Assembly: GCA_041392305.1 (NCBI GenBank)
Contig: JAWKMJ010000019.1
Coordinates: forward strand, 8,742 to 72,741
DNA from: JAGQYP01 sp041392305
Lineage (GTDB): Bacteria > Bacteroidota > Bacteroidia > Flavobacteriales_D > Crocinitomicaceae
Reading direction: 5' to 3'
DNA length: 64,000 bases
Positions 54,271 through 63,567 of this stretch are shown here, piece after piece. The translations under genes and the position numbers were made by a program. How positions within the stretch are numbered: the first letter of the stretch is position 1; every line of letters starts with the position of its first letter. The notes beneath the pieces are model-generated. The model worked only from the letters and a program-made list of their open reading frames with translations. It did not search any database and was not told the origin of the DNA.

Positions 54271-54312
54271 ATCCAACTTTTCGCTTTCAACTTTTGACTT
54301 TCAACTTCATTT
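54271..54312. repeat. Degenerate 7-bp tandem repeat (TTTCAAC type)
   Basis: Six 7-bp units in phase: ATCCAAC, TTTTCGC, TTTCAAC, TTTTGAC, TTTCAAC, TTCATTT. It lies 50 bp before the beta-barrel gene. Confidence 0.75.
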
Positions 54313-54360
54313 CTGTAACTTTTCGAATTGTCAATCTGTTTAATGGCTAACTAAATTGAT

Positions 54361-55101
54361 ATGAAAAGACTTTGTTTGTTGTTTAGTTTTATCGCTGTTC
54401 TTGGGTTTGGACAGGATCATTATATTGGATTTACGGGTGGTTATTCCTATTCCAGCGCAAATATTTTAAGTGGAACTTCTGGAAATACCCTTCCTCAGCA
54501 TCTTTATTTTGGTGAGTTGAATTATCAATTCCATCCCGAGTCATGGTTTTATTTCAATATTGGTTTGCGCTATGATAGAAAAGGCTTTCAAATCAATGAT
54601 GAACATGTCGTTAGAATGGTCAACGATGCGGAAAATCAATCTGATACTCTGGGTAATTACACCTATGATTTTCACAAAGTAGGTGTCCCCCTGAAAATAG
54701 GATTTAAATTAGGTGGAAAAGTGTTTTTTCAGTTCGCCATGGGAGTTATTCCTTCTTATTCGATTCTTTCCAGTGCTTCGTGGACTCTGAATTACCAAGG
54801 AACAGAGATCGAAAACTCCTCCATTGGCAATTGGACCAATATCAAGAATTTTGAACTGCCTTGGATTGGGGAAATTGGATTTGGAGCACATTTGGGAGAA
54901 AATGTGATGTTGAACTTCTTAGCAGGCTATACTCAGAGTTTGACCAAGCACCTTCTTCCCAATCAAATTGTAGAAAATAATGTGATTACTACTGACTACA
55001 GAACTGTTCGTTTCAAAGGCATTCACGCTTCTATTGGCTTGTATTTTAGATTGCATAAAAAGAAGCCGAAATTGCAGAAGTTTACTCCTTCTTCGGAGTA
55101 A
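54361..55101 (+). CDS. Outer-membrane beta-barrel protein (PorT-like fold)
   Basis: 246 residues: a signal peptide (MKRLCLLFSFIAVLGFGQ) and about eight alternating strands (YIGFTGGYSYSS, LYFGELNYQF, YFNIGLRYDRKGF, GVPLKIGFKL, GEIGFGAHLGENVML) ending with ASIGLYFRLH and a short basic tail. The RYDRKGF and GVPLKIGF elements match the outer-membrane protein beta-barrel families of Bacteroidota. It is followed 61 nt later by a paralogue. Role unknown. Confidence 0.82.
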   Translation: MKRLCLLFSFIAVLGFGQDHYIGFTGGYSYSSANILSGTSGNTLPQHLYFGELNYQFHPESWFYFNIGLRYDRKGFQINDEHVVRMVNDAENQSDTLGNYTYDFHKVGVPLKIGFKLGGKVFFQFAMGVIPSYSILSSASWTLNYQGTEIENSSIGNWTNIKNFELPWIGEIGFGAHLGENVMLNFLAGYTQSLTKHLLPNQIVENNVITTDYRTVRFKGIHASIGLYFRLHKKKPKLQKFTPSSE

Positions 55102-55162
55102 AAGAAGAATAGTCCAGTAACTTTTCCCTAATCCAAACTGTTTCAATAAAAAGACCTAATTT

Positions 55163-55912
55163 ATGTTGAAACACCTTTGCCTCATCCTGCTTTTTATTCC
55201 TTTTGGACTTTCTGGTCAGAAACATTGGTTGGGATTTCAGGGTGGTTACCAATTTAATAGGGCGGTGTCATGGATAGTTCATGGTGAAAACGGCTCATAT
55301 CAACCTTTTCATTCTTTTAATTTTGGTATTTCTTATCGATTCGATTTCCACAAATATCTTTTTGCAACTGGAAAAGTATGTTTTTCTAAAGAAGGTTTTA
55401 ATACCATCCGATCAACTTTCCATAGAAAAAATGAAACACTTGGAATTTATAAATACATTCATGCCGATGTTGGTTACAGACTTGAATTTATTTCTCTCCC
55501 TCTAATCATTGGTGTTCGGTATGGAAAGAAATTCTATTTCACAATGGAGGCAGGTATAGTTCCTCAATTTCTGCTGAAGTCAAAAACAATAGCAGACTAC
55601 TATGTGTCTGATGGTTTTTCAAGGACGATTTACGACACATATAAGGAATCAACAAAAGTCTATTTACAATGTCAATTTGGTCTTGGTCTAGCATTAAATG
55701 TAAGCTCGAATATGACAATTATATTGCTTTCAAATTACTTCCGAGGGTTTTTCCGATTCAAGAACAAACAAGATTTTGAAGGTTATGGAATGTGGCATAA
55801 TCCAAATGCTCATATTCCAGATGGATATTCAATTTCCCTGCAATTTCTTTTCAATCTACACCCAATAAAACCTGAACTAAAACACCCTGAGAGAAATAAA
55901 GAAAATTACTAA
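55163..55912 (+). CDS. Outer-membrane beta-barrel protein, paralogue of the preceding gene
   Basis: 249 residues with the same plan as its neighbour: a signal peptide (LCLILLFIPFGLSGQ), HWLGFQGGYQFNRAV, YLFATGKVCFSKEGF, LEFISLPLIIGVRYG, LQCQFGLGLALNVSSNMTI and a final ISLQFLFNLH strand plus charged tail. It probably arose by duplication and divergence. The two may be cotranscribed with the orphan exbD that starts 68 nt later. Confidence 0.8.
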   Translation: MLKHLCLILLFIPFGLSGQKHWLGFQGGYQFNRAVSWIVHGENGSYQPFHSFNFGISYRFDFHKYLFATGKVCFSKEGFNTIRSTFHRKNETLGIYKYIHADVGYRLEFISLPLIIGVRYGKKFYFTMEAGIVPQFLLKSKTIADYYVSDGFSRTIYDTYKESTKVYLQCQFGLGLALNVSSNMTIILLSNYFRGFFRFKNKQDFEGYGMWHNPNAHIPDGYSISLQFLFNLHPIKPELKHPERNKENY

Positions 55913-55980
55913 TCATCAAGAACCAATCTTCGGCACACCCTTTGCATTCTAACAAATGTTATTATTTAAAATTTGTTATT

Positions 55981-56565
55981 ATGAAGCGTAAAAATTATGA
56001 CCTAGCGGCCGGGTCCATGGCCGACATTGCTTTTCTGTTGCTGATTTTTTTTCTGGTCAGTACCACTATCCAAAAAGACAAAGGCTATATCCGAAACATG
56101 CCCGCGAAGAAAGAAGGACCAAGGCGCTCTCCAGCTTTGGCAAAAAATGTTTTTGAAATTCACATCAACAATGAAAACCAAATGATGGTGGAAGGTTCTC
56201 AGGCAGATCACGAATTTTTAAAACAACAACTTCGGGCTTTCTATTTGGGAAATTCACCCGTTGGAAAAAATGCGGAGGATCAACCTAATTGGATCAAATC
56301 TGAGAAATTTCCTGCCTACACTTGTCTGGACACGGTGGCTGTAATTAAATTGGATGCACAGATGAAAACCAACTACAAAGACTATGTAGCCATTCAGTCT
56401 GATATCCAGGAAGTTGTTGAAGAAGTGCGCAATGAATTAGCATTTTACTATTTCGGCACCAGTTTTGATTATCTAAAAGAGCACAAGGAAAAAGAATATG
56501 AAAAAATAAACATTCTGAAATCCATCGTGCCTATTCGAATTATTGAATCTAAAATAGATCAATAG
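55981..56565 (+). CDS. Orphan ExbD/TolR-family protein
   Basis: 194 residues from the ATG at 55981; an in-frame ATG at 55942 would add a 13-residue non-conserved leader. GSMADIAFLLLIFFLVSTT with the conserved Asp and KDKGYIRNMP match the larger exbD product at 10940-11689, as does the C-terminal IVPIRIIESKI. No exbB or tonB lies nearby. It must use an ExbB encoded elsewhere, such as the one at 12184-13050, or serve another motor. The upstream TAAAATTTG is one base longer than the -7 consensus. Confidence 0.85.
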   Translation: MKRKNYDLAAGSMADIAFLLLIFFLVSTTIQKDKGYIRNMPAKKEGPRRSPALAKNVFEIHINNENQMMVEGSQADHEFLKQQLRAFYLGNSPVGKNAEDQPNWIKSEKFPAYTCLDTVAVIKLDAQMKTNYKDYVAIQSDIQEVVEEVRNELAFYYFGTSFDYLKEHKEKEYEKINILKSIVPIRIIESKIDQ

Positions 56566-56644
56566 AATAAGAAATTAAGTCGGGACAGACATCGGGTTTA
56601 TTCGTCCAGCCATACCGGTGGTTGTTCTGACTTTTAAAAAATAA

Positions 56645-56673
56645 AAAAGTCGGCCAATGACTGACCGACTTTT
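56645..56673. terminator. Bidirectional terminator
   Basis: Stem AAAAGTCGG / CCGACTTTT with an 11-nt loop, A-run before and T-run after. It serves the plus-strand exbD and the minus-strand T9SS gene that ends at 56694. Confidence 0.85.
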
Positions 56674-56693
56674 AATTTCATAAAGATCAAATA

Positions 56694-57650
56694 CTAGTGC
56701 TTCACAATCTTTTCTCTGATTACAGTGTCGCCATTTGTCAAAATCACCAAATAAACTCCGCTATCAAAGTCACTCACATCCACTGTTGAAATAGGTTTTG
56801 AATAATTCAAGACTTGTTGTCCTGTCATACTATAAATCTCAACATTGTAGTTAGACTCAATCGTTTGAGGGATAGAAAAATTTAAAACTTCTTTCACTGG
56901 GTTTGGATATATCTTTAAGTTCTCTTCTTCAATTGTATTTGTTCCAAGAACAGGATTATCCATATAATTGCCATAATAGGTACTTTGCCCGGCAGTGTTT
57001 GAATGAGTAAGTGCTAAAATTGGGGAATGTTGCCCTTCCAAATAGAACATGTAAATTGTATTTAAAGTCATATAAATTGGTGTTCCTTGATAGGAATCTT
57101 CATAATCTTCAACAATTTTTACTCTGAGTACATTATTATATGTCCCACTTGGCAAAATTAATGTTCCATATGAATCAGCATCTCCTGAAACAGTTCCCGC
57201 TCTAGTAAATCCAGTAGATATGGTGCCAGATAAATTGTCGTTCCAAGTGGTTTGATAAGTACACGGAAACTCCATGATTTTTTCTGGATCCGAGTAAACG
57301 GTTGTTCCACTAGCCGTATAGAAACCAATTATTTCTTGAGCCGAAGAAGTGTTATTATTGAATTGATAAACCTGGCTAGCTGCATTCACACAAATATTTG
57401 CAGCGCCAAAACTACTCGCAGATGGTGCGGTCGATGGGTCGATGTACGACATGGCTAATGCTTGACCTGACAATGCACTAAAATCCCAACTCTGATTCGC
57501 ACCTGTAGTTCCTGGATTTCCATCCCAAGTAAATCTCAAATAACTAAAAGATTGTCCAATTGAAGGATTACTATTCGACGTAATTGTGGGTTGAGCTAAA
57601 GAAGTTAGACAAAGTAAAAACGAAGCTCCAAAGAGGTAAATTTTTTTCAT
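56694..57650 (-). CDS. T9SS type A sorting-domain exported protein
   Basis: 318 residues from the ATG at 57650 (MKKIYLFGASFLLCLTSLAQ, a signal peptide). A beta-rich body without recognisable catalytic motif (FTWDGNPGTTG, GTYNNVLRVKIVEDYEDSYQG) is followed by a type A sorting domain (LKIYPNPVKEVLNFSI, VEIYSMTGQQVLN, FDSGVYLVIL, EKIVKH). Such short exported proteins are common in Flavobacteriales and have no assigned role. Confidence 0.88.
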   Translation of the reverse strand: MKKIYLFGASFLLCLTSLAQPTITSNSNPSIGQSFSYLRFTWDGNPGTTGANQSWDFSALSGQALAMSYIDPSTAPSASSFGAANICVNAASQVYQFNNNTSSAQEIIGFYTASGTTVYSDPEKIMEFPCTYQTTWNDNLSGTISTGFTRAGTVSGDADSYGTLILPSGTYNNVLRVKIVEDYEDSYQGTPIYMTLNTIYMFYLEGQHSPILALTHSNTAGQSTYYGNYMDNPVLGTNTIEEENLKIYPNPVKEVLNFSIPQTIESNYNVEIYSMTGQQVLNYSKPISTVDVSDFDSGVYLVILTNGDTVIREKIVKH

Positions 57651-57752
57651 ATAAATATAGATTAGAATTAATAATAACAGCAATATACTTAATTTTTTAA
57701 AACCATTAAATTTAAAAGAAAAAATTTAGCAAAAAACTGATAATCAATTATT

Positions 57753-58565
57753 TCATTCGTCTGTCTCGTCCTCTGAATACTTTGCAGAAGGATTGATTTC
57801 AAGATAATTGCTCAACCATTTTGTAAGAATATAAAACGGAATGGTATCTAAAAGTGCAATTACCATTTTGAACACGTAAGCACTAAATACAAGGGTCATT
57901 AATTGCCCGAAAACCGGTTCATTAAAATCCAGAGGTAAAGCGTAAGATGCCCAAGCATAGGTAATGAAGATCACAGCAACTGAATCTACCATTTGTGAGA
58001 TCAAGGTTGACCCATTATTTCTCAACCACAAGTGTTTCCCCTTTGTTAGATCTTTGAAAAAGTGAAATACCTTCACATCTGTAAACTGAGCTAACAAATA
58101 AGCAATCATAGAAGCAAAAACAGAAACTCTAGTCAGACTTCGAATGTAATAAAACGAATACTGTTGAGGCACTTCCACTCTACCGGTATGTTCAGACATA
58201 ACTGGAATCAAACCATGTTCGTTCAAGTCCGCCGGCGGATCCATCAATCCTCCAACCCATAAAATAAAGAACACCCACATATTGAGGAAAAGTCCAACCC
58301 AAACCAGAAGATTGGCTCTTTTATGACCATATAATTCTGAGATTAAATCTGTGCAGAGAAACGTAATAGGATAGGGCAAAACTCCAATAGCAAAAATAAA
58401 TGGAATCTCAACAGATCCAATAGTAAAGGAGTAATCAACGAATTTGGATGTTCCTAGAATATTGAGCATCGTCAACGACCCAAGAAAAATTCCGGCCATT
58501 ATTAAAAACACCCTTTCTCGGCGTTTCAAAATCTCGGGTCTGTTATTTGCTTCTTCTATAAACAT
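57753..58565 (-). CDS. Queuosine precursor transporter (YhhQ/VUT family)
   Basis: 270 residues with six membrane helices. FAIGVLPYPITFLCTDLISELYGHKRANLLVWVG is the family signature; later NNGSTLISQMVDSVAVIFITYAWA and the helix containing VFKMVIALLDTIPFYILTKWL complete it. YhhQ proteins import 7-cyano-7-deazaguanine or related precursors for tRNA queuosine. A 15-residue insertion-like loop around 105-135 (PPADLNEHGL) is typical of Bacteroidota members. No queuosine gene is adjacent. Confidence 0.92.
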   Translation of the reverse strand: MFIEEANNRPEILKRRERVFLIMAGIFLGSLTMLNILGTSKFVDYSFTIGSVEIPFIFAIGVLPYPITFLCTDLISELYGHKRANLLVWVGLFLNMWVFFILWVGGLMDPPADLNEHGLIPVMSEHTGRVEVPQQYSFYYIRSLTRVSVFASMIAYLLAQFTDVKVFHFFKDLTKGKHLWLRNNGSTLISQMVDSVAVIFITYAWASYALPLDFNEPVFGQLMTLVFSAYVFKMVIALLDTIPFYILTKWLSNYLEINPSAKYSEDETDE

Positions 58566-58661
58566 ATCACGGCCAGTTTCTGGCTCGAGTATAATGAAAC
58601 GAATATAGCATAATAAAGTTTCATATATCTTTTTTTTATTTTCTTCGTATAGACAAGCTAA

Positions 58662-61526
58662 TTGATTGAAACAATTTTGATTAGGAAAATTTTCATAACA
58701 TTATTCAATGTCGAAAGGAGCGAATTCCGAATCGTATTTTGGCTGATTTTTCAGTCGGTCTTTCTCGGTATTTTTGTTGGAACTTATGATGTTGCAGCCC
58801 ATTCCTTATTTTTGGATCAATTTGGAGATAAAGCCATACCACAAGCTTATGTGTTCTCAGGTCTTTTAGGTATTGCTACCACCTTTATTTATTCTCAGCT
58901 TCAGAAATATTTAAAGTTTTCAAGCCTGTCGTTGATTAACCTGACTTATATTACAATTGCTACAGGAACAATCCGTGTTTTATTCGAGGTATCTACTGAG
59001 GAAATGGCGACATATATGGCCTTTATCTTCTTTGGACCATTAAATATTCTTGCCATTTTAGGGTTTTGGGGCTTAGCCAATCGTATTTTTACTTTGCGTC
59101 AAGGGAAAAGATTATTTGGTATTATCGACTCAGGATTGATTATAGGTGTGATTCTATCAATGGCATCTATTCCTATTTTGCCCGCCTTATTTGGCTATAC
59201 TCCTGACGTAAAAGATTTGATTTCAGTTTCCAGTGCCTTTGTTTTATTAGCAACCTTGATTCAATTTAGGATTCTGAGACTTCGAAATGTACGTGAATCC
59301 AATTTAGCTCCAATCAAAGCACAAAAATCCGCTAAGAAGGTGAATCTTATCAAAAATAAATATTTGCTTTTCATGTCCTTGTTTGTAGGATTATCCATGG
59401 TAGTTGCCTTTTTTATACAGTTCATCTTCCTTGCTGTAACAGAAAAGCAGTACGAATCGAGTGCGGATTTAGCGATGTTTCTTGCCCAATTTACGCTAGC
59501 GATGATGATTGTGACTTTGATCGTAAAAACCTTTGTTTACAACAGATTGATCAAGACATATGGACTAAAGGTCACACTTCTTATCTTGCCTTTTCTATTG
59601 ATTCTGATTCTCTTGGGAATTAATATCTTGTCTTACACGAGCGATGTTTCAACCATAGAATCTTCAGGATTTATGCTGTATTTTATTTTAGTAGCACTTG
59701 GACGATTATTTTCAAATGCTTTAAAATCAGGTTTGGAAGTTCCCGCATTTAAACTATTGTATCATTCATTAGATAAAGAAATAAAATACGATGCTCAGGC
59801 TCGAATTGATGGGGTAGTAAACGAAATTTCCGCAGTATGTTCAGGATTAATCCTTACAGGATTGGCTCTTATTTTTAAAGAGTCCATTTTCTTTGTTTAT
59901 GTTCTGGTAGGTATTTTAGGTCTATGGATTGTGGTCACGTTTTATTTGTACAAATATTATCGCGACTCCCTGGCTCATACGGATCAATTGGTGTCTACGA
60001 AAAAAGAAGAACTTGGAATTGAAGCACTTATTAAGGAAAAAAAGGTAGAACTCACTCCTTTTAAGAGACATATTCTAAGTGTAATCAATCCTTTTTTCAT
60101 TGGATCACAAGAAGTTGTTTCGGATAAAATTAAGAATGCAAACTATTCTTATAATGGTTTGAGTGATCGAATCAATTCTTTTGATGATATTGCCATATTA
60201 GAGGCGTTGGAATACATTGAATACCATGTAAAGAAAGAATTTACGCCTCTCCTTTTGAATCTTCTTAAATCCCCAAATGATCAAATCAAATTCAAAGCCA
60301 TCCAGGTCTCCGATAAATATGATGACCCAACTATCAACTCAATACTTGTAGAAAACATAAAAAATCCAAAATTCAAACAATTGTTGTTTTCTATTCTAAG
60401 CAAGAGAAAGTCAGATATTCTTCCTATGGTGAATTATCATTTTGACTCTTCTTCATCCACTTACGAATACCAGAAGGATTTGATTGATTTGGTGGCGCAG
60501 ATTAAGGGGAAAAATGCCATTGAGTTTCTTAGAAAAATGTACTTAAGAAACAATCCTCGGCTTGTTGATCTGGCAGTAGTTCGCCTTTCAGAGCTAGGGC
60601 ATCAAGAAGTAGAACAAAAAGAAACCCTGATTAGATTAATCAAGGAAAGACTTGAAATTGCATCTTGGAATTTGGTTGTTCAACTGAATCTTGATAAGGT
60701 CGAGCATAAGGAACTCTATCATATCTTCGATAAGCAAATCGCTAAGGATCGGGTAGTAATTTTTAACATTTTGAGCTTGATCTATGAACGATCCATGCTA
60801 AAAAAAGCTCAGGAAAATTTTGAACTAGACACTCTGGAAGGAACCGAAATGTCCTTGGAGCTGATGGATATGATGCTTGAAGATTCGATCAAACCTTTAG
60901 TAAATGTCTATTTTGAAGAATATAGTCCAAAGGAAAAAATTAACCGTATTGCAGACTATTTTCCCATCGAAAACATTAACGAGACGAACGTAATTGATAT
61001 GATCAGCATTCGAGATATTCGCTATTTGAACCATAATATTATTGCATTTGCCATTTTGAATCATTTTGGATCACTATCCAAAGTTTCCCTCCTCAAGGCA
61101 CATTTTTACAACCCTACTTATTCGATTAGGGAGTCCGTTCAATTTATATTGATGAACTATTTTACTGAACATTATAATGAATTGCTGAAACGAATGAGGG
61201 AAGATGAAAAGAAAAAATATTATATCAATATTCCTCAAGACATTACCGAGTTAGTCGCTTACAAATTTTCAAAATTGATTGAAATGAACTCTTTGAAAGA
61301 TCTTGATTTTGACCATTTTGGCGAATTGTCTAGTCATGTTAACAACAGGTTTGTTGACCATATTGAAGTTTATTTTGACTTTGAAAATGATCTTGTAATT
61401 AACGCGAATAAAGCCAGTCAGGAAGTTCAAGAATCCAGTTTGTCTTTGGACAGGAAAAATCTTTTCGAACTTGCTGGAGATCAACAATTTTTGAGGTTTA
61501 TTCTACAGAGTGAGAGCTTAGCCTAA
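58662..61526 (+). CDS. Tlc/Npt-like MFS transporter with large HEAT-like C-terminal half
   Basis: About 954 residues. Residues about 20-440 carry around twelve membrane helices resembling the ATP/ADP translocase (Npt1/Npt2) MFS branch (TYDVAAHSLFLDQFGD, LANRIFTLRQGKRLFGIIDSG, ALGRLFSNALKSGLEVPAF). Residues about 460-954 are cytosolic, Leu/Ile/Lys-rich and helical with HEAT-like units (LLKSPNDQIKFKAIQ, FLRKMYLRNNPRLVDLAVVRL). No ATG precedes the conserved region; the TTG at 58662 is the best start. Substrate unknown. A SpoIIE phosphatase gene follows after 54 nt. Confidence 0.72.
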   Translation: MIETILIRKIFITLFNVERSEFRIVFWLIFQSVFLGIFVGTYDVAAHSLFLDQFGDKAIPQAYVFSGLLGIATTFIYSQLQKYLKFSSLSLINLTYITIATGTIRVLFEVSTEEMATYMAFIFFGPLNILAILGFWGLANRIFTLRQGKRLFGIIDSGLIIGVILSMASIPILPALFGYTPDVKDLISVSSAFVLLATLIQFRILRLRNVRESNLAPIKAQKSAKKVNLIKNKYLLFMSLFVGLSMVVAFFIQFIFLAVTEKQYESSADLAMFLAQFTLAMMIVTLIVKTFVYNRLIKTYGLKVTLLILPFLLILILLGINILSYTSDVSTIESSGFMLYFILVALGRLFSNALKSGLEVPAFKLLYHSLDKEIKYDAQARIDGVVNEISAVCSGLILTGLALIFKESIFFVYVLVGILGLWIVVTFYLYKYYRDSLAHTDQLVSTKKEELGIEALIKEKKVELTPFKRHILSVINPFFIGSQEVVSDKIKNANYSYNGLSDRINSFDDIAILEALEYIEYHVKKEFTPLLLNLLKSPNDQIKFKAIQVSDKYDDPTINSILVENIKNPKFKQLLFSILSKRKSDILPMVNYHFDSSSSTYEYQKDLIDLVAQIKGKNAIEFLRKMYLRNNPRLVDLAVVRLSELGHQEVEQKETLIRLIKERLEIASWNLVVQLNLDKVEHKELYHIFDKQIAKDRVVIFNILSLIYERSMLKKAQENFELDTLEGTEMSLELMDMMLEDSIKPLVNVYFEEYSPKEKINRIADYFPIENINETNVIDMISIRDIRYLNHNIIAFAILNHFGSLSKVSLLKAHFYNPTYSIRESVQFILMNYFTEHYNELLKRMREDEKKKYYINIPQDITELVAYKFSKLIEMNSLKDLDFDHFGELSSHVNNRFVDHIEVYFDFENDLVINANKASQEVQESSLSLDRKNLFELAGDQQFLRFILQSESLA

Positions 61527-61554
61527 AAAAGGCTGTTTCCTGTTAATATATTTA

Positions 61555-61562
61555 TATATTTG
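61555..61562 (+). promoter_or_regulatory. -7 promoter box (TATATTTG) of the SpoIIE phosphatase gene
   Basis: A perfect TAnnTTTG, 18 nt before the ATG at 61581, so the phosphatase gene has its own promoter even though it could also read through from the transporter. Confidence 0.6.
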
Positions 61563-61580
61563 TAGACTCAGCGCGTAACC

Positions 61581-63554
61581 ATGGTAAAGAGCTACAAAGA
61601 AAAGACCACAACGATTTTCAGACAATTGATTCTGAATATCATTCTTCCCGTTGTGGTTGCGCTTATTACTTTAGCTCTTATTAATTTTTGGGAAGTATCA
61701 GACATCCATCAGGAACATACGGAACAATCTAACCGAGAATTAAGAGCCAATATCGAAACAGTTTTGGCTTCACAAGACAAGCAGCTTCAGCAAATTGAGC
61801 GTGACGTAGACAATCAACTTGAAATTTTATCGGAATATCTCGTAAGTACCGTTTTTAAGGTAACGGATAGTATAGAAATCGCAGATCTTGATTCGATTCG
61901 GGTGAAATTAGGCATGGATACCGAAAAAGAAGATATTTATATTATTGACTCCAAAGGAGTTATTGTGAATACAACTTATGAAAAAGATAGAAACAAAAAT
62001 GTTTATGAGTTTGGGGACGATTTTAAGGATTTCATTATAAGTACTCGTGAAGATTTTGAATTTACTCCTGAAAGTTTTACCATCGAGCAAAGTACATTAA
62101 AACTCAGAAAATACACCTATCAAGCCACCAAAGACCATAAATATGTGGTACAAATTGGTGTATATAATGATAAAGCCAATCAGGTTTTAACAAATACCCG
62201 GGATCTTTTGAATAATTTCTATGAAAACAAATCGGGTCTTTATGGAGTGGATTTGTTTTTTGGTGAAGACAATCCATTTTCTTTGAACCGCAAAGAAGAA
62301 TTTTTTGAGGATAAGGAATTGATTATAGACCTTTTTGGTGAAGGTGATTCAAAAGTTGTAGAAAAATCGATAGATGGAAAATTTATGCGTTTTGACTACG
62401 TTCCAATCACAAGAGAAAATTCAGAATTGTACCGCCATGCAGTCATTCGAATCATATCAGACAATTCAGCATATATCCATGCCAGAAGGTGGTCTTTAAT
62501 TAAAAATGCTGTCGTTTTTGTAATTACTATTTTGGTGGTCATTTTACTCATCTTTAGAAAGACCAAAGTGATTACCAATCCTATTAAAAAACTAGTAAAT
62601 CATGTTTCTAAGGTGACAGATGGTAATTTTTATGAACGAGCAACAGTCGAGGGAAACAATGAAATCACCAAACTTTCAAAACAATTCAATTTAATGGTTG
62701 AAAGATTGGAAGACTATTACAAAACACTGGAGCGCAAGGTAGAAGAAAGAACTGCAGAAATAGAAAAACAAAAAGAGGCTATCGTTGCTCAGAAGAAAGA
62801 TATAGAAGACAGTATTCGATATGCAAAGAGAATACAAACTGCTATTTTGCCTCCCTCAAGTTATGTTCGTGAGCTATTTGAGGATCATTTTATCTATTAC
62901 GTTCCAAAAGATATTGTTTCTGGTGATTTCTATTGGGCAAGCGATAATGAAAATTTCAATTATATCGCCGCAGTAGATTGTACTGGGCATGGAGTACCAG
63001 GAGCTTTTATGTCAATCGTTGGAAACGACCAATTGCATTATGCCCTGAATGTAAAAAAATCGAAACATCCTAGCGAGATATTAGATGCTCTGAATGAGGG
63101 TGTTACACAAACATTGCGGCAAGAACAAAACGAATCAAGTGTGCGCGATGGCATGGACATTTCTTTGATCGGTATCGATAAGAAGAAACAAAAATTGGAG
63201 TATGCTGGAGCTAACAACAATATGTATCTTATCAGAAATGGTGAGTTGATTGAATATCAGGCCAATAGAAATGCTATTGGTGGATTTTATGGGGATGATC
63301 TGAATCAATTTTCTAACCATAGCATTGATATTCAAAAAGGAGATACGATCTATATCTTCTCGGACGGATTTCCGGATCAATTTGGCGGACCAAAAGGGAA
63401 AAAGTTTAAATATAAAAACTTCAAAAATCTTCTCTTATCCATTCAGGGGATGTCTATGGAAGATCAAAAGAAGGAAATCAGCAGTGTTTTGAAAAACTGG
63501 ATCGGAAATTTGGAACAATTAGACGATATTCTCGTAATAGGAATACGAATCTAA
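61581..63554 (+). CDS. Membrane sensor phosphatase: CACHE-like, HAMP, coiled coil, SpoIIE/PP2C
   Basis: 657 residues. TM1 about 15-37; an extracytoplasmic sensor (about 38-305, CACHE/PAS-like, with DIYIIDSKGVIVNTTYEKD); TM2 about 309-328; HAMP (ITNPIKKLVNHVSKVTDG...) to 382; a coiled coil (LERKVEERTAEIEKQKEAI) and a SpoIIE catalytic domain (about 440-657). Catalytic blocks are VSGDFYWA, AVDCTGHGVPGAFMS, RDGMDISLIGID, FSDGFPDQFGG and LDDILVIGI, with the metal-binding Asp residues intact. It should dephosphorylate a cytosolic Ser/Thr-phosphoprotein in response to an outside signal. Confidence 0.93.
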   Translation: MVKSYKEKTTTIFRQLILNIILPVVVALITLALINFWEVSDIHQEHTEQSNRELRANIETVLASQDKQLQQIERDVDNQLEILSEYLVSTVFKVTDSIEIADLDSIRVKLGMDTEKEDIYIIDSKGVIVNTTYEKDRNKNVYEFGDDFKDFIISTREDFEFTPESFTIEQSTLKLRKYTYQATKDHKYVVQIGVYNDKANQVLTNTRDLLNNFYENKSGLYGVDLFFGEDNPFSLNRKEEFFEDKELIIDLFGEGDSKVVEKSIDGKFMRFDYVPITRENSELYRHAVIRIISDNSAYIHARRWSLIKNAVVFVITILVVILLIFRKTKVITNPIKKLVNHVSKVTDGNFYERATVEGNNEITKLSKQFNLMVERLEDYYKTLERKVEERTAEIEKQKEAIVAQKKDIEDSIRYAKRIQTAILPPSSYVRELFEDHFIYYVPKDIVSGDFYWASDNENFNYIAAVDCTGHGVPGAFMSIVGNDQLHYALNVKKSKHPSEILDALNEGVTQTLRQEQNESSVRDGMDISLIGIDKKKQKLEYAGANNNMYLIRNGELIEYQANRNAIGGFYGDDLNQFSNHSIDIQKGDTIYIFSDGFPDQFGGPKGKKFKYKNFKNLLLSIQGMSMEDQKKEISSVLKNWIGNLEQLDDILVIGIRI

Positions 63555-63567
63555 TGATTCCAAGTAT

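Larger units (their letters stand above)
54021..54360. other. Non-coding stretch with two heptamer-repeat blocks
   Basis: 340 bp without a gene. It contains an imperfect 8-bp-phased run (GATTTTAG-like, about 54040-54075), the GGAACTT repeat, a weak hairpin (GACAG 54145-54149 with CTGTC 54164-54168, flanked by A and T runs, a possible asd terminator) and the TTTCAAC repeat. No promoter box close to the next ATG and no RNA gene could be recognised. Confidence 0.6.
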
